Part shown: positions 8,664 to 18,238 of the stretch, in pieces
How positions within the stretch are numbered: the stretch's first letter is position 1
Layout: every line of letters begins with the position of its first letter
NCBI GenBank assembly: GCA_947465505.1
Contig: CANIBN010000006.1
Location: 1-33,034, forward strand
Direction of reading: 5' to 3'
Length of the DNA stretch: 33,034 nucleotides
DNA from: Acidimicrobiales bacterium
GTDB taxonomy: Bacteria > Actinomycetota > Acidimicrobiia > Acidimicrobiales > Ilumatobacteraceae
The notes under the pieces: generated by a model
Database searches by the model: none
What the model saw: the letters and a program-made list of their open reading frames with translations, nothing else
Told to the model about the DNA's origin: nothing
Translations under genes and position numbers: made by a program

Positions 8664-9521
8664 ATGGTGAGGCGACTTGGGTGGGTGACAGCAGGGGAGG
8701 CACGCGGGAGGGACCCCGACGAGCCACTGGTGCTGGCTGTCCTCGCAGAACACGGTGTCCACGTTTCCGTCGTCAACTGGGACGATCCCACTGTCGATTG
8801 GTCAGCATTCGATCGGGTGGTCATCCGCTCGCCGTGGGATTACCAAGATCGTCCGGACGATTTCCTTCGCTGGGTGCGCTCCGTTGAGTCGCAGACGGAA
8901 CTGCGCAACCCGGTAGCGCCTATGCAATGGAGTCTCGACAAGCACTACCTGCGGGAGCTCGCCGAGGCTGGCGTCGCGGTGATACCCACCGAGTTCGTCG
9001 AGCCCGGCACGGCACTCGGTGCACTGGATGCGCCGTGCGTCATCAAGCCGTCCGTCGGAGCGGGAAGCAGGGACGTCGCAGTGTTCCATCCCGGCGAGGA
9101 CAACCTCGCGAGGCAACACGTCGCTCGTCTCCACGAACGACAGGTGTCTGCGCTCGTGCAGCCGCTACTTGCGTCCGTTGCCGCCGACGGCGAGTGGCCC
9201 ATGGTGTTCTTCAACGGATCGTTCAGCCACACGGCCAGTAAACGAGTGCACCTGCCAGACCCGAGCGCGAGCGGAGAACTGTTCGCGATCGAGTCGAACC
9301 AACCGTTCACAGCTTCAGCGGAACAGATCGAGGCAGCCGAACGGGCGATGCAGCACGTGCAGCGGCGGTTCGGGACGCTCACGTATGGCCGAGTGGACCT
9401 CGTACGTGACGACGATGGCCGCTACCTCGTCCTCGAGGTGGAACTGGTGGAGCCGTCGTTGTTCCTGCCCGAGGGCGGCGCAGCAGCGGTTCTGCGCTGC
9501 GCGGCTGCGCTCATCGCCTGA
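8664..9521 (+). CDS. ATP-grasp family protein (glutathione synthetase/RimK-like)
   Basis: VRRLGWVTAGEARGRDPDEPLV...VIRSPWDYQDRPDDFLRWV...CVIKPSVGAGSRDVAVF...YLVLEVELVEPSLFL. Confidence 0.75.
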   Translation: MVRRLGWVTAGEARGRDPDEPLVLAVLAEHGVHVSVVNWDDPTVDWSAFDRVVIRSPWDYQDRPDDFLRWVRSVESQTELRNPVAPMQWSLDKHYLRELAEAGVAVIPTEFVEPGTALGALDAPCVIKPSVGAGSRDVAVFHPGEDNLARQHVARLHERQVSALVQPLLASVAADGEWPMVFFNGSFSHTASKRVHLPDPSASGELFAIESNQPFTASAEQIEAAERAMQHVQRRFGTLTYGRVDLVRDDDGRYLVLEVELVEPSLFLPEGGAAAVLRCAAALIA

Positions 9522-9527
9522 GTCGCA

Positions 9528-10526
9528 TCAACGGGCGTAGCGCACCACGAGTCGTGCGATGTCTGCTCCATGGGTGTCCTGCGGGAAGTGCGCCGCATCG
9601 GGAAGCGAGTCCCACGTGGAGTGAGCGATGAGCGAGTGCCACTGTCGCCCCCACGCCTCGGTGAACACGGCGTCTTGTGTTCCCCAGATGAAGTGCACGG
9701 GGAGATTGGTGGCATTCACCGTGGCAAACGTCTCCTGCTGACGCTCCGCGTCTCCGGAAACGGGATCGATGAGCGGAATGCACATCGGGAATCGCCGCGT
9801 TCCCGCAAGGCCGTCATCGCCCAAGCCGGCAAACGGTGCGTCGTATGCACGTCGAACAAGGTCTGCCTCAGGCGAGTAGTGGGGCTCCTGTCCGTTGAGC
9901 GAGCGGAACAGGGTGTCCTTCGGTGCGGCGCGCCCGGTGCCCACGGCCATCAACGTTCCCCAGAGGAAGCGTGCCGGCACGTTGTCCCGAAAGAGCCCTC
10001 CCGGTGAGTTCTGCGCAATCCAGTTGCGAATGCCGTCTGAGTACTCGTACGCATCATGGTGCAACCACGTGTTCATGATGACGAGACGCTCGAAACGCTG
10101 GGGCATCGCGGCGTATTGGGCGAGCCCGGTCGGCCCGCCCCAGTCCTGCACGAAGAGCGTGATGTTCCGCAGGTCCAGCGTTCGGATCAGGCGATCGAGG
10201 TTTGCAGTGTGGCGCGCGATGTCGTAGTAGCCGGGGTCTGTGGGCTTGTCGCTCTTGCCGAAGCCGATGTGGTCGGGTGCCACGCATCGGTAGCCCGCAG
10301 CAAGCAACTCGGGAATCGCCGAGCGGTAGAGGTACGACCAGGTGGGCATGCCGTGCAGCAGCAGCGCAACCGGCGCATCCCTCGCGCCTTCGTCGATGTA
10401 GTGCATCGACAGACCGTCGAGATCGACGAAGTTCGGCCCCCAAGGAAAGTCGGGAATCGTCTCGAAGTTCTCCGACGGAGTCCGCAGGAAGGAAATGCCG
10501 TTCTCGGTGCGCAGCAACTCAACCAC
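9528..10526 (-). CDS. Haloalkane dehalogenase-like alpha/beta hydrolase (HLD-I type)
   Basis: HGMPTWSYLYR, DHIGFGKSDKP, nucleophile QDWGGP, IWGTQDAVF, AAHFPQD. Confidence 0.85.
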   Translation of the reverse strand: MVELLRTENGISFLRTPSENFETIPDFPWGPNFVDLDGLSMHYIDEGARDAPVALLLHGMPTWSYLYRSAIPELLAAGYRCVAPDHIGFGKSDKPTDPGYYDIARHTANLDRLIRTLDLRNITLFVQDWGGPTGLAQYAAMPQRFERLVIMNTWLHHDAYEYSDGIRNWIAQNSPGGLFRDNVPARFLWGTLMAVGTGRAAPKDTLFRSLNGQEPHYSPEADLVRRAYDAPFAGLGDDGLAGTRRFPMCIPLIDPVSGDAERQQETFATVNATNLPVHFIWGTQDAVFTEAWGRQWHSLIAHSTWDSLPDAAHFPQDTHGADIARLVVRYAR

Positions 10527-10995
10527 CAGCGACCGCTTGCTGAAGACCGGCGATATCGAGCTTGCCCATTGACATCATTGCCCCGAACGCCCGGCTTCCG
10601 CCGTTGGGGTCGCCGAGCAGTGTCGAGAGCGAACGAGGGATCACTTGCCAGCTCACGCCAAAACGATCAGTGCACCAACCACATCGCCCGGGTTCGCCTC
10701 CGTTCGCGGTGAGCGCCTCCCAGAGGCGGTCGATCTCCTCCTGTGTGTCACAGAACACCTGGAACGACACGGCAGGAGAGTGCGGGTAATCGGGGCCGGC
10801 ATTCAGACCCGCGAACGACTGTCCGAACAGTTCGAACTCCACGGTGAGCACCTCGCCGGCGCGCTTCTGCGCGTCGAGTTGATAGTGCGACGTGGCCGTG
10901 ATCCGCGAGTTCGGGAAGAGTGACACGTAGAACTCGGCGGCATCACCGGCTTCGGTGTCGAACCAGAGGAACGTGGTGAGCCCGGCGATCGTCAT
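10519..10995 (-). CDS. VOC family protein, PhnB/3-demethylubiquinone methyltransferase-like
   Basis: TFLWFDTEAGDAAEFYVSLFPNSRITATSHY...CGWCTDRFGVSWQVIPRSL. Confidence 0.88.
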   Translation of the reverse strand: MTIAGLTTFLWFDTEAGDAAEFYVSLFPNSRITATSHYQLDAQKRAGEVLTVEFELFGQSFAGLNAGPDYPHSPAVSFQVFCDTQEEIDRLWEALTANGGEPGRCGWCTDRFGVSWQVIPRSLSTLLGDPNGGSRAFGAMMSMGKLDIAGLQQAVAGG

Positions 10996-11043
10996 GATGG
11001 CGAGCATAGGAGTTGCACCGCTGATCCCCGGTGGGGACGTAGC

Positions 11044-12714
11044 GTGAGCGTTCCGATGTCGTCACTCGCCAGCCTCCACGCCAAATCCATCGTGGTGTCA
11101 CACGGGCCGGTGCTCATCATTGATGGGGTGGACGTCGATGTGCTGCCGGGCCGTCGTATCGGCCTCGTCGGTCCCAACGGGGTCGGCAAGTCCACCCTGC
11201 TTCGTGCGCTTGCAGGGCACATCGCGCTGGAGTCTGGGCGCGTGGAACGCGCGCCGCGGACGGCCACGGTGGGCTACCTGCCGCAGGAACCTGACCGAAG
11301 TGACACCGAGCGAGTCACGGACTTCATCGCGAGGCGAACGGGGGTTACCGCCGCGACGCTCGAACTGGAGGAGGCGACCACTGCGCTGGCGTCGGGCGAG
11401 TCCGGCTCCGACGACCGCTACGCAGACGCATTCGACCGGTGGCTCGCACTCGGCGCCGCCGATCTCGACTCGCGCCTCGGCGCGGTGTGCGACGACCTCG
11501 GGATCGTTTCCCGGGTTCTTGAGCAACCGATGTCGTCGCTGTCCGGCGGCGAGGCAGCGCGTGTGGGTCTCGCAGCGTTGTTGCTTGCTCGCTTTGACGT
11601 GTATCTCCTCGACGAACCCACGAACGATCTCGATCTCGCCGGGCTCAAGCGTCTGGAGGACTGGGTCAACGAGCAACAGGCGGGTGTGGTGATCGTGAGC
11701 CACGACCGGGAGTTCCTGCGACGCACCGTCACCCACGTGCTTGAGTTCGATGCCTACAAACATCGCGTCTCGCTGTTCGCGGGCGGTTGGGACGCGTTCC
11801 TTGTCGAGCGTGATGTCGCGGCACAACACGCTCAGGAGCGATATGACGACTACGTCGACAAGCGGTCGTCGCTGCTCGATCGAGCACAGCGAGAACGCGA
11901 GTGGGCTACGCAGGGATTGCGTCGGGCGAAGAAGGCGCCGGATGACAACGACAAGAATGCCAAGGCCTTCAAGATCAACCAGAGCGAGCAGTTAGCTGGG
12001 AAAGCGGCCCGTACCGAGCGCGCGATGGAACGGCTCGAACAGGTGGAGGCTCCCCGTGAGGCATGGGAACTTCGGTTGACCTTCGGCGAGGTTGCCCGCA
12101 GTGGCGACCTCGCGTTCGCCCTCGACGAAGCGATGGTGAGCAAGGGCGACTTCGCTCTCGGCCCGATCACCCTCGCCATCGGCTCGGGGGAGCGTGTCGC
12201 CATCGTGGGGCACAACGGCAGCGGGAAGAGCACGCTGCTCGAAACCCTGCTCGGTCGGGTGGAACTCGTGTCGGGAACCCGCCGGATCGGACCGGGTGTC
12301 GTGGTTGGCGAACTCGAGCAACGGCGACTCCAGTTCACCGACGACACCACACTGCTCGAGGGATTCATGGCCCAAACCGGGATGACGGTCCCTGATGCGC
12401 GCACACTGCTTGCCAAGTTCGGCATTGGTGCTGGCGAGGTACATCGTGCCGCTGCAACTCTCTCACCCGGCGAGCGGACGAGGGCCGTGCTCGCGCTACT
12501 CATGGCGAACGGCACGAACTGCCTGGTACTTGATGAACCGACGAACCATCTCGACATGCCAGCGATCGAGCAGTTGGAGACGGCGCTCGAGGCATTCCGC
12601 GGAACCGTGCTGCTCGTCACACACGATCGATCGTTGCTCGAGACGGTTCGGCTCACCCGAACGATCCGTCTGGACGGTGGTCGTATCGTCGACGACCGCC
12701 CTACTGGCGACTGA
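11044..12714 (+). CDS. ABC-F family ATPase
   Basis: Two ATPase domains (GPNGVGKST/SGGEAARV/LLDEPTNDLDL and GHNGSGKST/SPGERTRAV/VLDEPTNHLD), no TM segments. Confidence 0.93.
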   Translation: MSVPMSSLASLHAKSIVVSHGPVLIIDGVDVDVLPGRRIGLVGPNGVGKSTLLRALAGHIALESGRVERAPRTATVGYLPQEPDRSDTERVTDFIARRTGVTAATLELEEATTALASGESGSDDRYADAFDRWLALGAADLDSRLGAVCDDLGIVSRVLEQPMSSLSGGEAARVGLAALLLARFDVYLLDEPTNDLDLAGLKRLEDWVNEQQAGVVIVSHDREFLRRTVTHVLEFDAYKHRVSLFAGGWDAFLVERDVAAQHAQERYDDYVDKRSSLLDRAQREREWATQGLRRAKKAPDDNDKNAKAFKINQSEQLAGKAARTERAMERLEQVEAPREAWELRLTFGEVARSGDLAFALDEAMVSKGDFALGPITLAIGSGERVAIVGHNGSGKSTLLETLLGRVELVSGTRRIGPGVVVGELEQRRLQFTDDTTLLEGFMAQTGMTVPDARTLLAKFGIGAGEVHRAAATLSPGERTRAVLALLMANGTNCLVLDEPTNHLDMPAIEQLETALEAFRGTVLLVTHDRSLLETVRLTRTIRLDGGRIVDDRPTGD

Positions 12715-12742
12715 CCGTTCGCGCCGCGCCCGTACGCGCAAC

Positions 12743-12765
12743 GGCCACCGGGAATCCCGGTGGCC
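12743..12765. terminator. Hairpin GGCCACCGGG-aat-CCCGGTGGCC between convergent genes
   Basis: 10-bp perfect stem between ABC-F (+) and carbonic anhydrase (-) stops. Confidence 0.7.
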
Positions 12766-12788
12766 GATCGCTCTGTTTGGGGACGGTT

Positions 12789-13370
12789 CTAGGCCGTTGT
12801 CTTGCCAGCGGCAGTTGCTGCCGGAACCTCGATGAGCTTGCCGCTACGTACGTCGTACACGTAGCCGTAGATCGGGATGTTGCCGGGCACCAGGGGGTGG
12901 CGGCGAATGCGCTGCACGTCCTCGACGACGCTGCCCGTCTGATCCGCGATGGTCAGCCAGTTGACGTACTTGCCCTCGGGGGAACCGGGACCGGTGCCGA
13001 CGTCGGTGAATCCACCAGCGCCGAGTGCTGCAGTCTCGAGACTGGACGAAAGCAGTCCGGCCATCACGTCGTTGGTGAAGAACTCCATGCCGCAGTCGGT
13101 GTGGTGGATGACGAACCACTCCTTGGTGCCGAGCAACTTGTAGGAGATGACGAGCGAACGGATCGCGTCGTCGCTGGCGCGACCACCGGCGTTGCGGATG
13201 ACGTGTGCATCGCCCTCTGCGAGTCCGGCGTACTTGGCCGGGTCGAGGCGGGCGTCCATGCAGGTGAGCACGGCGAATCCGCGTGCAGGGGGCAGGGCCA
13301 GGTTGGCCTTGTCGCCGAAGGTGGCGGCGTAGGCAGCGTTGGCCTGCAGGACTTCGTTGAGAACGCTCAT
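12789..13370 (-). CDS. Beta-carbonic anhydrase
   Basis: Zn motifs CMDARLDP and HHTDCG; start trimmed to MSVLNEVLQ. Confidence 0.9.
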   Translation of the reverse strand: MSVLNEVLQANAAYAATFGDKANLALPPARGFAVLTCMDARLDPAKYAGLAEGDAHVIRNAGGRASDDAIRSLVISYKLLGTKEWFVIHHTDCGMEFFTNDVMAGLLSSSLETAALGAGGFTDVGTGPGSPEGKYVNWLTIADQTGSVVEDVQRIRRHPLVPGNIPIYGYVYDVRSGKLIEVPAATAAGKTTA

Positions 13371-13466
13371 GATTTCCTCGGTGGACCGGGTGGCCCTAAT
13401 GCTGACAAAAGTAGTCAGGAATAGTGGTAATCGCAACCCGGCTGCAGGCAGTCCGCCCGCTCAAGG

Positions 13467-14246
13467 TCAGGCAGCCGACACCCGGATGCGCATGCCACCG
13501 AGGTGCAGCAGCGAGGGATCCGCTGTGGGCACGAGGTTTCGCTGCGCAGCACGCGCCAGCACGGCGCTCAGATCGTCGGGCCGCACGGTGACGTCGATCC
13601 CACCCAAGCCCTCCGGCCGCCCGTCGGTTGCGGTGACGAAGCGAACGGTCGCATTGTCGACCGTGAGCGATCGGACACTCCCGTCGGCCGACGTGGAGAG
13701 CGGCAGGTTCAGAATCCTCGACCAGCGCTCGGCGAGCGGCCCAGGGTCGGGGCTCTGGATCTCGGCGGCTGTGATGGCGACGAGGGTCTCGGTGAAGTTG
13801 TCGCGCCAGGACTTTCCGGCTGGCTCCCACTTACCGTCCATTGACTCGCCGCCGTGCTGGACATCGATCTCGAGGAACGTGCCGCCGGTATCGGCCGGGT
13901 GCAGTTGAAGGATCCAGTACTCCTTGCCCTGCTGGTCCACCACCCGGCGGATGCCGAGATCGTCGGCCCGGGCCTTCACGGCGGGATGGTCGTCGCACTG
14001 AAAGATTGTCATGTAGCCACCGTCACCATTGCGACGCGCGAGGTAGCGGCCGCCTGCGGTGTTCTCCTGGATCGGCGACACGATCTCGATGAACTGTCGG
14101 CCGGCGGGGATCACGGAGTTGCGAAGCCCGAAGACGTCGATGTGCGGATCGTTGAAGCCGGCACCGAGACCGAACACGGCCTGGAGGTCTGCCTCGATGG
14201 GGTCGAGGTTGTGGGCAACGAAGGCGATCTGTCGAAGTCGGAGCAT
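13467..14246 (-). CDS. VOC superfamily (glyoxalase-like) protein
   Basis: LRLRQIAFVAHNLDPIEADLQAVFGLG...GGTFLEIDVQHGG. Confidence 0.75.
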   Translation of the reverse strand: MLRLRQIAFVAHNLDPIEADLQAVFGLGAGFNDPHIDVFGLRNSVIPAGRQFIEIVSPIQENTAGGRYLARRNGDGGYMTIFQCDDHPAVKARADDLGIRRVVDQQGKEYWILQLHPADTGGTFLEIDVQHGGESMDGKWEPAGKSWRDNFTETLVAITAAEIQSPDPGPLAERWSRILNLPLSTSADGSVRSLTVDNATVRFVTATDGRPEGLGGIDVTVRPDDLSAVLARAAQRNLVPTADPSLLHLGGMRIRVSAA

Positions 14247-14279
14247 GGTTCCTCCTGGGTCGGGGGTTCGGGACGATGT

Positions 14280-15290
14280 TCAGCGGGGGACGGCGTGCCA
14301 GTGCTCGGAGATGCCAAAGCCAACACGACCCTCGGTCTCGAAGCGGGCGAGGCCCTCGTTGATGAAGGTCACGCCGTCACGACGGGGCACCTTTGTCGGA
14401 CAGATCGTGAGGACCGTTCCGTCCACCACGATGGTGCCGCCGCGCTCGTCGGTGGCCTTCAACTGCACGGTCTCGTGGAGCAGTGGATTGGAGGGGTTGA
14501 ACACGGTGGTCATCTCCATCTGCTCCAGCGAGAGCGTCTCGCCGTTGCGGTGGATCCAGCCCTTGCCGCGGAAGGAACCGTCGGAGGTCTTGCCGCAGGT
14601 GCCGCCGAGAGCGAGGTCGGGGCCGAAGTTCATGGAGAACCAGTTGATGAAACAGCCGCTCTCCACCGCCTTCGGACCGGCGGCCTTCGAGGCGCTTCCG
14701 CTGGGCGCCTGCCATGTACGCGGGCCCCAGGACTTGTCGCGGACGCCGTAGCCGTCCACCTTCCACTCCTCGTTGCCGACGCGGATGTAGCCGGTGGCAT
14801 GTCCCGTCTGCTCGAAGTGTCCCTGTGCGCCGCCCACTGCGTAGTGCGGTTCGCTCAGCGCATCGAAGCCCACCACCATGTCGAGATGGGCAGGTGTGGC
14901 CCAACCCTCGGGGCGGTCCTTCGTCGCTGCGAGCATCGTGGTGGGGACCGCTACGTCCTGCCCCTCACCGGAATAGACAATCTCCCAGCGCTTGAACGGC
15001 TCACCACGACGAAGCGTGAGATTGGCGACCTGGGGATCGGCGTCACCGAAGCCGTTCACGACTGCGGGGCTGAGATCGGTGCGCCGGCCGTACGTGAAAA
15101 TCACCCGTCCGTTCGGGAGGTATACGCCGTGGAGCGCATCGGCCCAGCCGTCGTTGGGCCGGAAGCCCATTCGCGTGAACGCACCGACCCCGGTGGTGTG
15201 GTCGATGAAGTTGAAGTAGTAGCTCTCGCTCCAGGCGCCATGGTCGCCCACGGGGTGGAAGAACTCGTCGGCCGGATTCGCTGCGCTCAT
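14280..15290 (-). CDS. Uncharacterised protein, DUF7064-like (tentative)
   Basis: HGAWSESYYFNFID...GVYLPNGRVIFTYGR...GYGVRDKSWGPRTW; family by recall. Confidence 0.6.
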   Translation of the reverse strand: MSAANPADEFFHPVGDHGAWSESYYFNFIDHTTGVGAFTRMGFRPNDGWADALHGVYLPNGRVIFTYGRRTDLSPAVVNGFGDADPQVANLTLRRGEPFKRWEIVYSGEGQDVAVPTTMLAATKDRPEGWATPAHLDMVVGFDALSEPHYAVGGAQGHFEQTGHATGYIRVGNEEWKVDGYGVRDKSWGPRTWQAPSGSASKAAGPKAVESGCFINWFSMNFGPDLALGGTCGKTSDGSFRGKGWIHRNGETLSLEQMEMTTVFNPSNPLLHETVQLKATDERGGTIVVDGTVLTICPTKVPRRDGVTFINEGLARFETEGRVGFGISEHWHAVPR

Positions 15291-15332
15291 GGCTCTGGTC
15301 TAGCCCGAATCCACTCCCCGCTACGAACTCGC

Positions 15333-15779
15333 TTAGCGGGCCTCAGCGATGATCACAGGGATCGTGCGGCTCGTCTTTGCCTGGTACTCGTCGTACGGTG
15401 GGAACACCGCTGCCGAACGCTTCCACCACTCGTCGCGCTCGGTGCCGTGGATCTCTCGGATCGACACGGCGAACGGCTCGGGTCCGTCCTGCAGCAAGAC
15501 CTCATCGGGATGGGTGAGCAGGTTGGTGTACCAATCGGGGTTACCCGGAGCGCCGCCCTTGGAGGCCACGAGTGCGTAGGCGCCGTTGTGCTCCACCCGC
15601 ATGAGGGCGATCTTGCGGACAGCACCGGACTTCGCGCCGCGCATCGTCACGATGATGACCGGGATCCCCGTCTCGAGGAGGGTGTTGGCCTCCTTGCCGC
15701 CGGTGCGCTCGTAGGTCTCGATCTGGTCCTTGACCCAGTCGAGGGTGCTGGGGATGTACTCGCCATTCAGTCCTGCCAT
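15333..15779 (-). CDS. Nitroreductase/deazaflavin (F420)-dependent oxidoreductase, Ddn family
   Basis: GIPVIIVTMRGAKSGAVRKIALMRVEHNGAYALVASKGGAPGNPDWYTNLLTHPD. Confidence 0.9.
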   Translation of the reverse strand: MAGLNGEYIPSTLDWVKDQIETYERTGGKEANTLLETGIPVIIVTMRGAKSGAVRKIALMRVEHNGAYALVASKGGAPGNPDWYTNLLTHPDEVLLQDGPEPFAVSIREIHGTERDEWWKRSAAVFPPYDEYQAKTSRTIPVIIAEAR

Positions 15780-15864
15780 GGCTGCACCCTAGACCCCGCT
15801 CGTTCGGCCGGCAGGTGTGCGATGCTGGCGCTGTTGGGGAGTGAGTCGATAGGGAGGTCCCCCG

Positions 15865-16995
15865 GTGAACAACAAGGTCTGTGAGATGTTCGGTATCGAG
15901 TTCCCGATCTTCGCCTTCACCCACTGCCGTGACGTGGTCGCCGCCGTGAGCAAGGCCGGCGGCATGGGAGTGCTGGGAGCCGCGGCGCACACGCCCGAGC
16001 AACTGGACATCGATCTCAAGTGGATCCGGGAGCAGGTGGGCAACAAGCCGTTCGGTGTCGACGTCATCGTCCCGGCGAAATACATCGGCAAGGACGAGGG
16101 TGGCATCTCCCGCTCCGACCTGAAAGCGCTCATCCCGCAGGAACACAAAGACTTCCTTTCCGGCTTGCTCGACCGCTACGACGTCCCGCCTTTGCCCGCC
16201 GATTGGAAGGACTACATGGCGGGCGACAACGCCGCTCCGATGAGCTACGACCAGGCCGTTCCGCTCATGGACGTGGCCTTCTCGCACGACATCGCCCTCA
16301 TCGTGAACGCACTCGGTGCGCCGCCGCCCGACATGATCGAGCGGGCGCATGCGAACGGCGTGAAGGTCGGCGCGCTCGCCGGCAAGGCATCACACGCGGT
16401 GCGTCACGTTGCCGCGGGCGTCGATCTCATCATTGCCCAAGGGGGCGAGGCCGGCGGCCACACCGGGGAGATCGGCACCATGGTGCTCGTGCCCGAGATC
16501 GTCGATGCCGTGAGCCCCGTGCCGGTGCTCGCCGCCGGCGGAATCGGCAGGGGTCGCCAGATGGCGGCATCCATCGCGCTTGGCGCCGACGGTGTGTGGT
16601 GCGGTTCGGTGTGGCTCACGACAGAGGAGGCCGAGACACATCCGCTCGTGAAGGAGAAGTTCCTCGCAGCAACATCGTCCGACACGGTTCGGTCCCGCAG
16701 CCGCACCGGCAAGCCCGCGCGTCAGTTGCGCACGGCCTGGACGGAGGAATGGGAGAGCGCGGAATCGCCCGGACCGCTGCCGATGCCGCTCCAGCCCATC
16801 CTCATCGGGGAGGCCAGCGTGCGGATCGACCGTGCGGCAAAGGACATGAACTCGGGCGCAGGCAAGCTTGCGAACTACTTCGTCGGTCAGATCGTCGGCT
16901 CGATGAACGAGGTGAAGCCCGCGGGCCGTGTGGTCATCGAGATCGTCGACGAGTTCATCGAGGCGGTTCAGCGCCTCGACAGCATGATGGCCTGA
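15865..16995 (+). CDS. Nitronate monooxygenase/2-nitropropane dioxygenase-like FMN protein
   Basis: FGIEFPIFAFTH...DLIIAQGGEAGGHTGEIGTMVLVPEIVDAV...VLAAGGIGRGRQMAASIALGADGVWCGS. Confidence 0.9.
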   Translation: MNNKVCEMFGIEFPIFAFTHCRDVVAAVSKAGGMGVLGAAAHTPEQLDIDLKWIREQVGNKPFGVDVIVPAKYIGKDEGGISRSDLKALIPQEHKDFLSGLLDRYDVPPLPADWKDYMAGDNAAPMSYDQAVPLMDVAFSHDIALIVNALGAPPPDMIERAHANGVKVGALAGKASHAVRHVAAGVDLIIAQGGEAGGHTGEIGTMVLVPEIVDAVSPVPVLAAGGIGRGRQMAASIALGADGVWCGSVWLTTEEAETHPLVKEKFLAATSSDTVRSRSRTGKPARQLRTAWTEEWESAESPGPLPMPLQPILIGEASVRIDRAAKDMNSGAGKLANYFVGQIVGSMNEVKPAGRVVIEIVDEFIEAVQRLDSMMA

Positions 16996-16999
16996 CGCA

Positions 17000-17527
17000 A
17001 TGCGGATTCGTCCCGTCATGGCACTGGTCGCCATCAGCCTTGTTGCGCTGTCCGCAGCGTGCGGGTCGTCGACAACGTCCCCCTCATCGTCGGTCTCCTC
17101 AACCCCGACACCGTCGGCAAGCGACCCGGAGGGCGTACCCGCCCGTGAGGTGACCGCCGGTGCGCCGTTCCGCCTCGTCGCTGCGCCGTCGCACCTTCAT
17201 GTCGGCGATCGACTCGTGCTTAGCGCTACGGGTGAGACGTCTGGCGGTTGGGAGAGCGGTGTGGACACCCAAGTCGATCTTCAGGTCGACGGGTCGTGGC
17301 GAACCCTCTGGTGGATCGTTGACGAGGAGTTCAAGTCGGTGATTCAGCCTGTCGGAGGCGGGGCGGAGGCCACGGTTCCGGCAAAGGGCGTGGCGATCAC
17401 GACTCCTGTTGCATTCGTTATTCCCACAGACCTCGCACCGCGGCAGTATCGGTTCTGTCGGTACTTCGTAAAGAGCGGCGGCGAGGAGGCCAACGTGTGT
17501 GCGTTCGCCTTCGTGGTGAAGGACTGA
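17000..17527 (+). CDS. Putative lipoprotein, unknown function
   Basis: Lipobox LSAACGSS then Ser/Thr/Pro-rich linker; 4-nt gap from the NPD gene. Confidence 0.65.
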   Translation: MRIRPVMALVAISLVALSAACGSSTTSPSSSVSSTPTPSASDPEGVPAREVTAGAPFRLVAAPSHLHVGDRLVLSATGETSGGWESGVDTQVDLQVDGSWRTLWWIVDEEFKSVIQPVGGGAEATVPAKGVAITTPVAFVIPTDLAPRQYRFCRYFVKSGGEEANVCAFAFVVKD

Positions 17528-17550
17528 ATCAATCCCTCCCGCCGAACGAC

Positions 17551-18153
17551 TCAGTTTCCGAGGAGTGCCTGCATCTCGGTGATCTCGCGCTGCTGGGTCG
17601 CAACGATCTCGTCGGCGAGGGCGAGTACCCGGGGGTCTGAGCCAGTGGTCTTCACCTTCGTTGCCTCGGTCACGGCCCCCTGGTGATGCTCGATCATCAT
17701 CGTCAGCCACAGTTGGTCGAAGGCGTCGCCGGTGGCGGACGCGAGTTTCTTCATTTCGCCGTCGGACATCATGCCGTCCATCGAGCCCATGTCGTGGCCA
17801 TCGTGGTCCGCTATCACCGTGGGCTGACCCCAGGAGACGAACCACTGCTTCATCTCGTCGATTTCCGGACCTTGTGCCGCCTTGATCCGCGACGCAAGGT
17901 CCAACACCGCAGCGGAGGCCCCGCTACGGGCAGCGAGCGCAAGGTCCGCCATCTCTATCGCCTGCTGGTGATGGGCGAGCATGCCGCGGGCAAAGTCGAT
18001 GTCGGCGGCGGTTGCGGGTACAGCCCCAGCGACCGTGGTGGTCGGGGCTGCGGCATTGGTGGAGTGCGACCCGTGTCCAGAACAGGACGTGAGGAGCAGC
18101 AGTGCGGAAACAAGAACGATCGGGCCAGAACGTGTGAGTCGCATCGTTCCCAA
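17551..18153 (-). CDS. DUF305 family lipoprotein
   Basis: LLTSCSGHG lipobox; DIDFARGMLAHHQQAIEMADLAL and MMIEHHQGAVTEA. Confidence 0.9.
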   Translation of the reverse strand: MGTMRLTRSGPIVLVSALLLLTSCSGHGSHSTNAAAPTTTVAGAVPATAADIDFARGMLAHHQQAIEMADLALAARSGASAAVLDLASRIKAAQGPEIDEMKQWFVSWGQPTVIADHDGHDMGSMDGMMSDGEMKKLASATGDAFDQLWLTMMIEHHQGAVTEATKVKTTGSDPRVLALADEIVATQQREITEMQALLGN

Positions 18154-18238
18154 GTGTGCCTCGCCGCCGTGCCCCGAACTACCAACTTGTGACCGATGTC
18201 GACGCCGTCTGCACAGCGCTGGGGGATACGGTCAGGTG

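Noticed and set aside
7352-8824. 490-aa minus-strand ORF
   Set aside because: Antisense to the clear MFS gene; charged low-complexity composition typical of high-GC antisense frames
13402-13418. Short inverted repeat CTGAC-N7-GTCAG upstream of carbonic anhydrase
   Set aside because: Five-bp arms are too short to support an operator call
13854-15884. 676-aa plus-strand ORF, the longest in the track
   Set aside because: Runs antisense across the VOC, DUF7064-like and Ddn-family genes; Val/Gly/His-rich with no domain pattern
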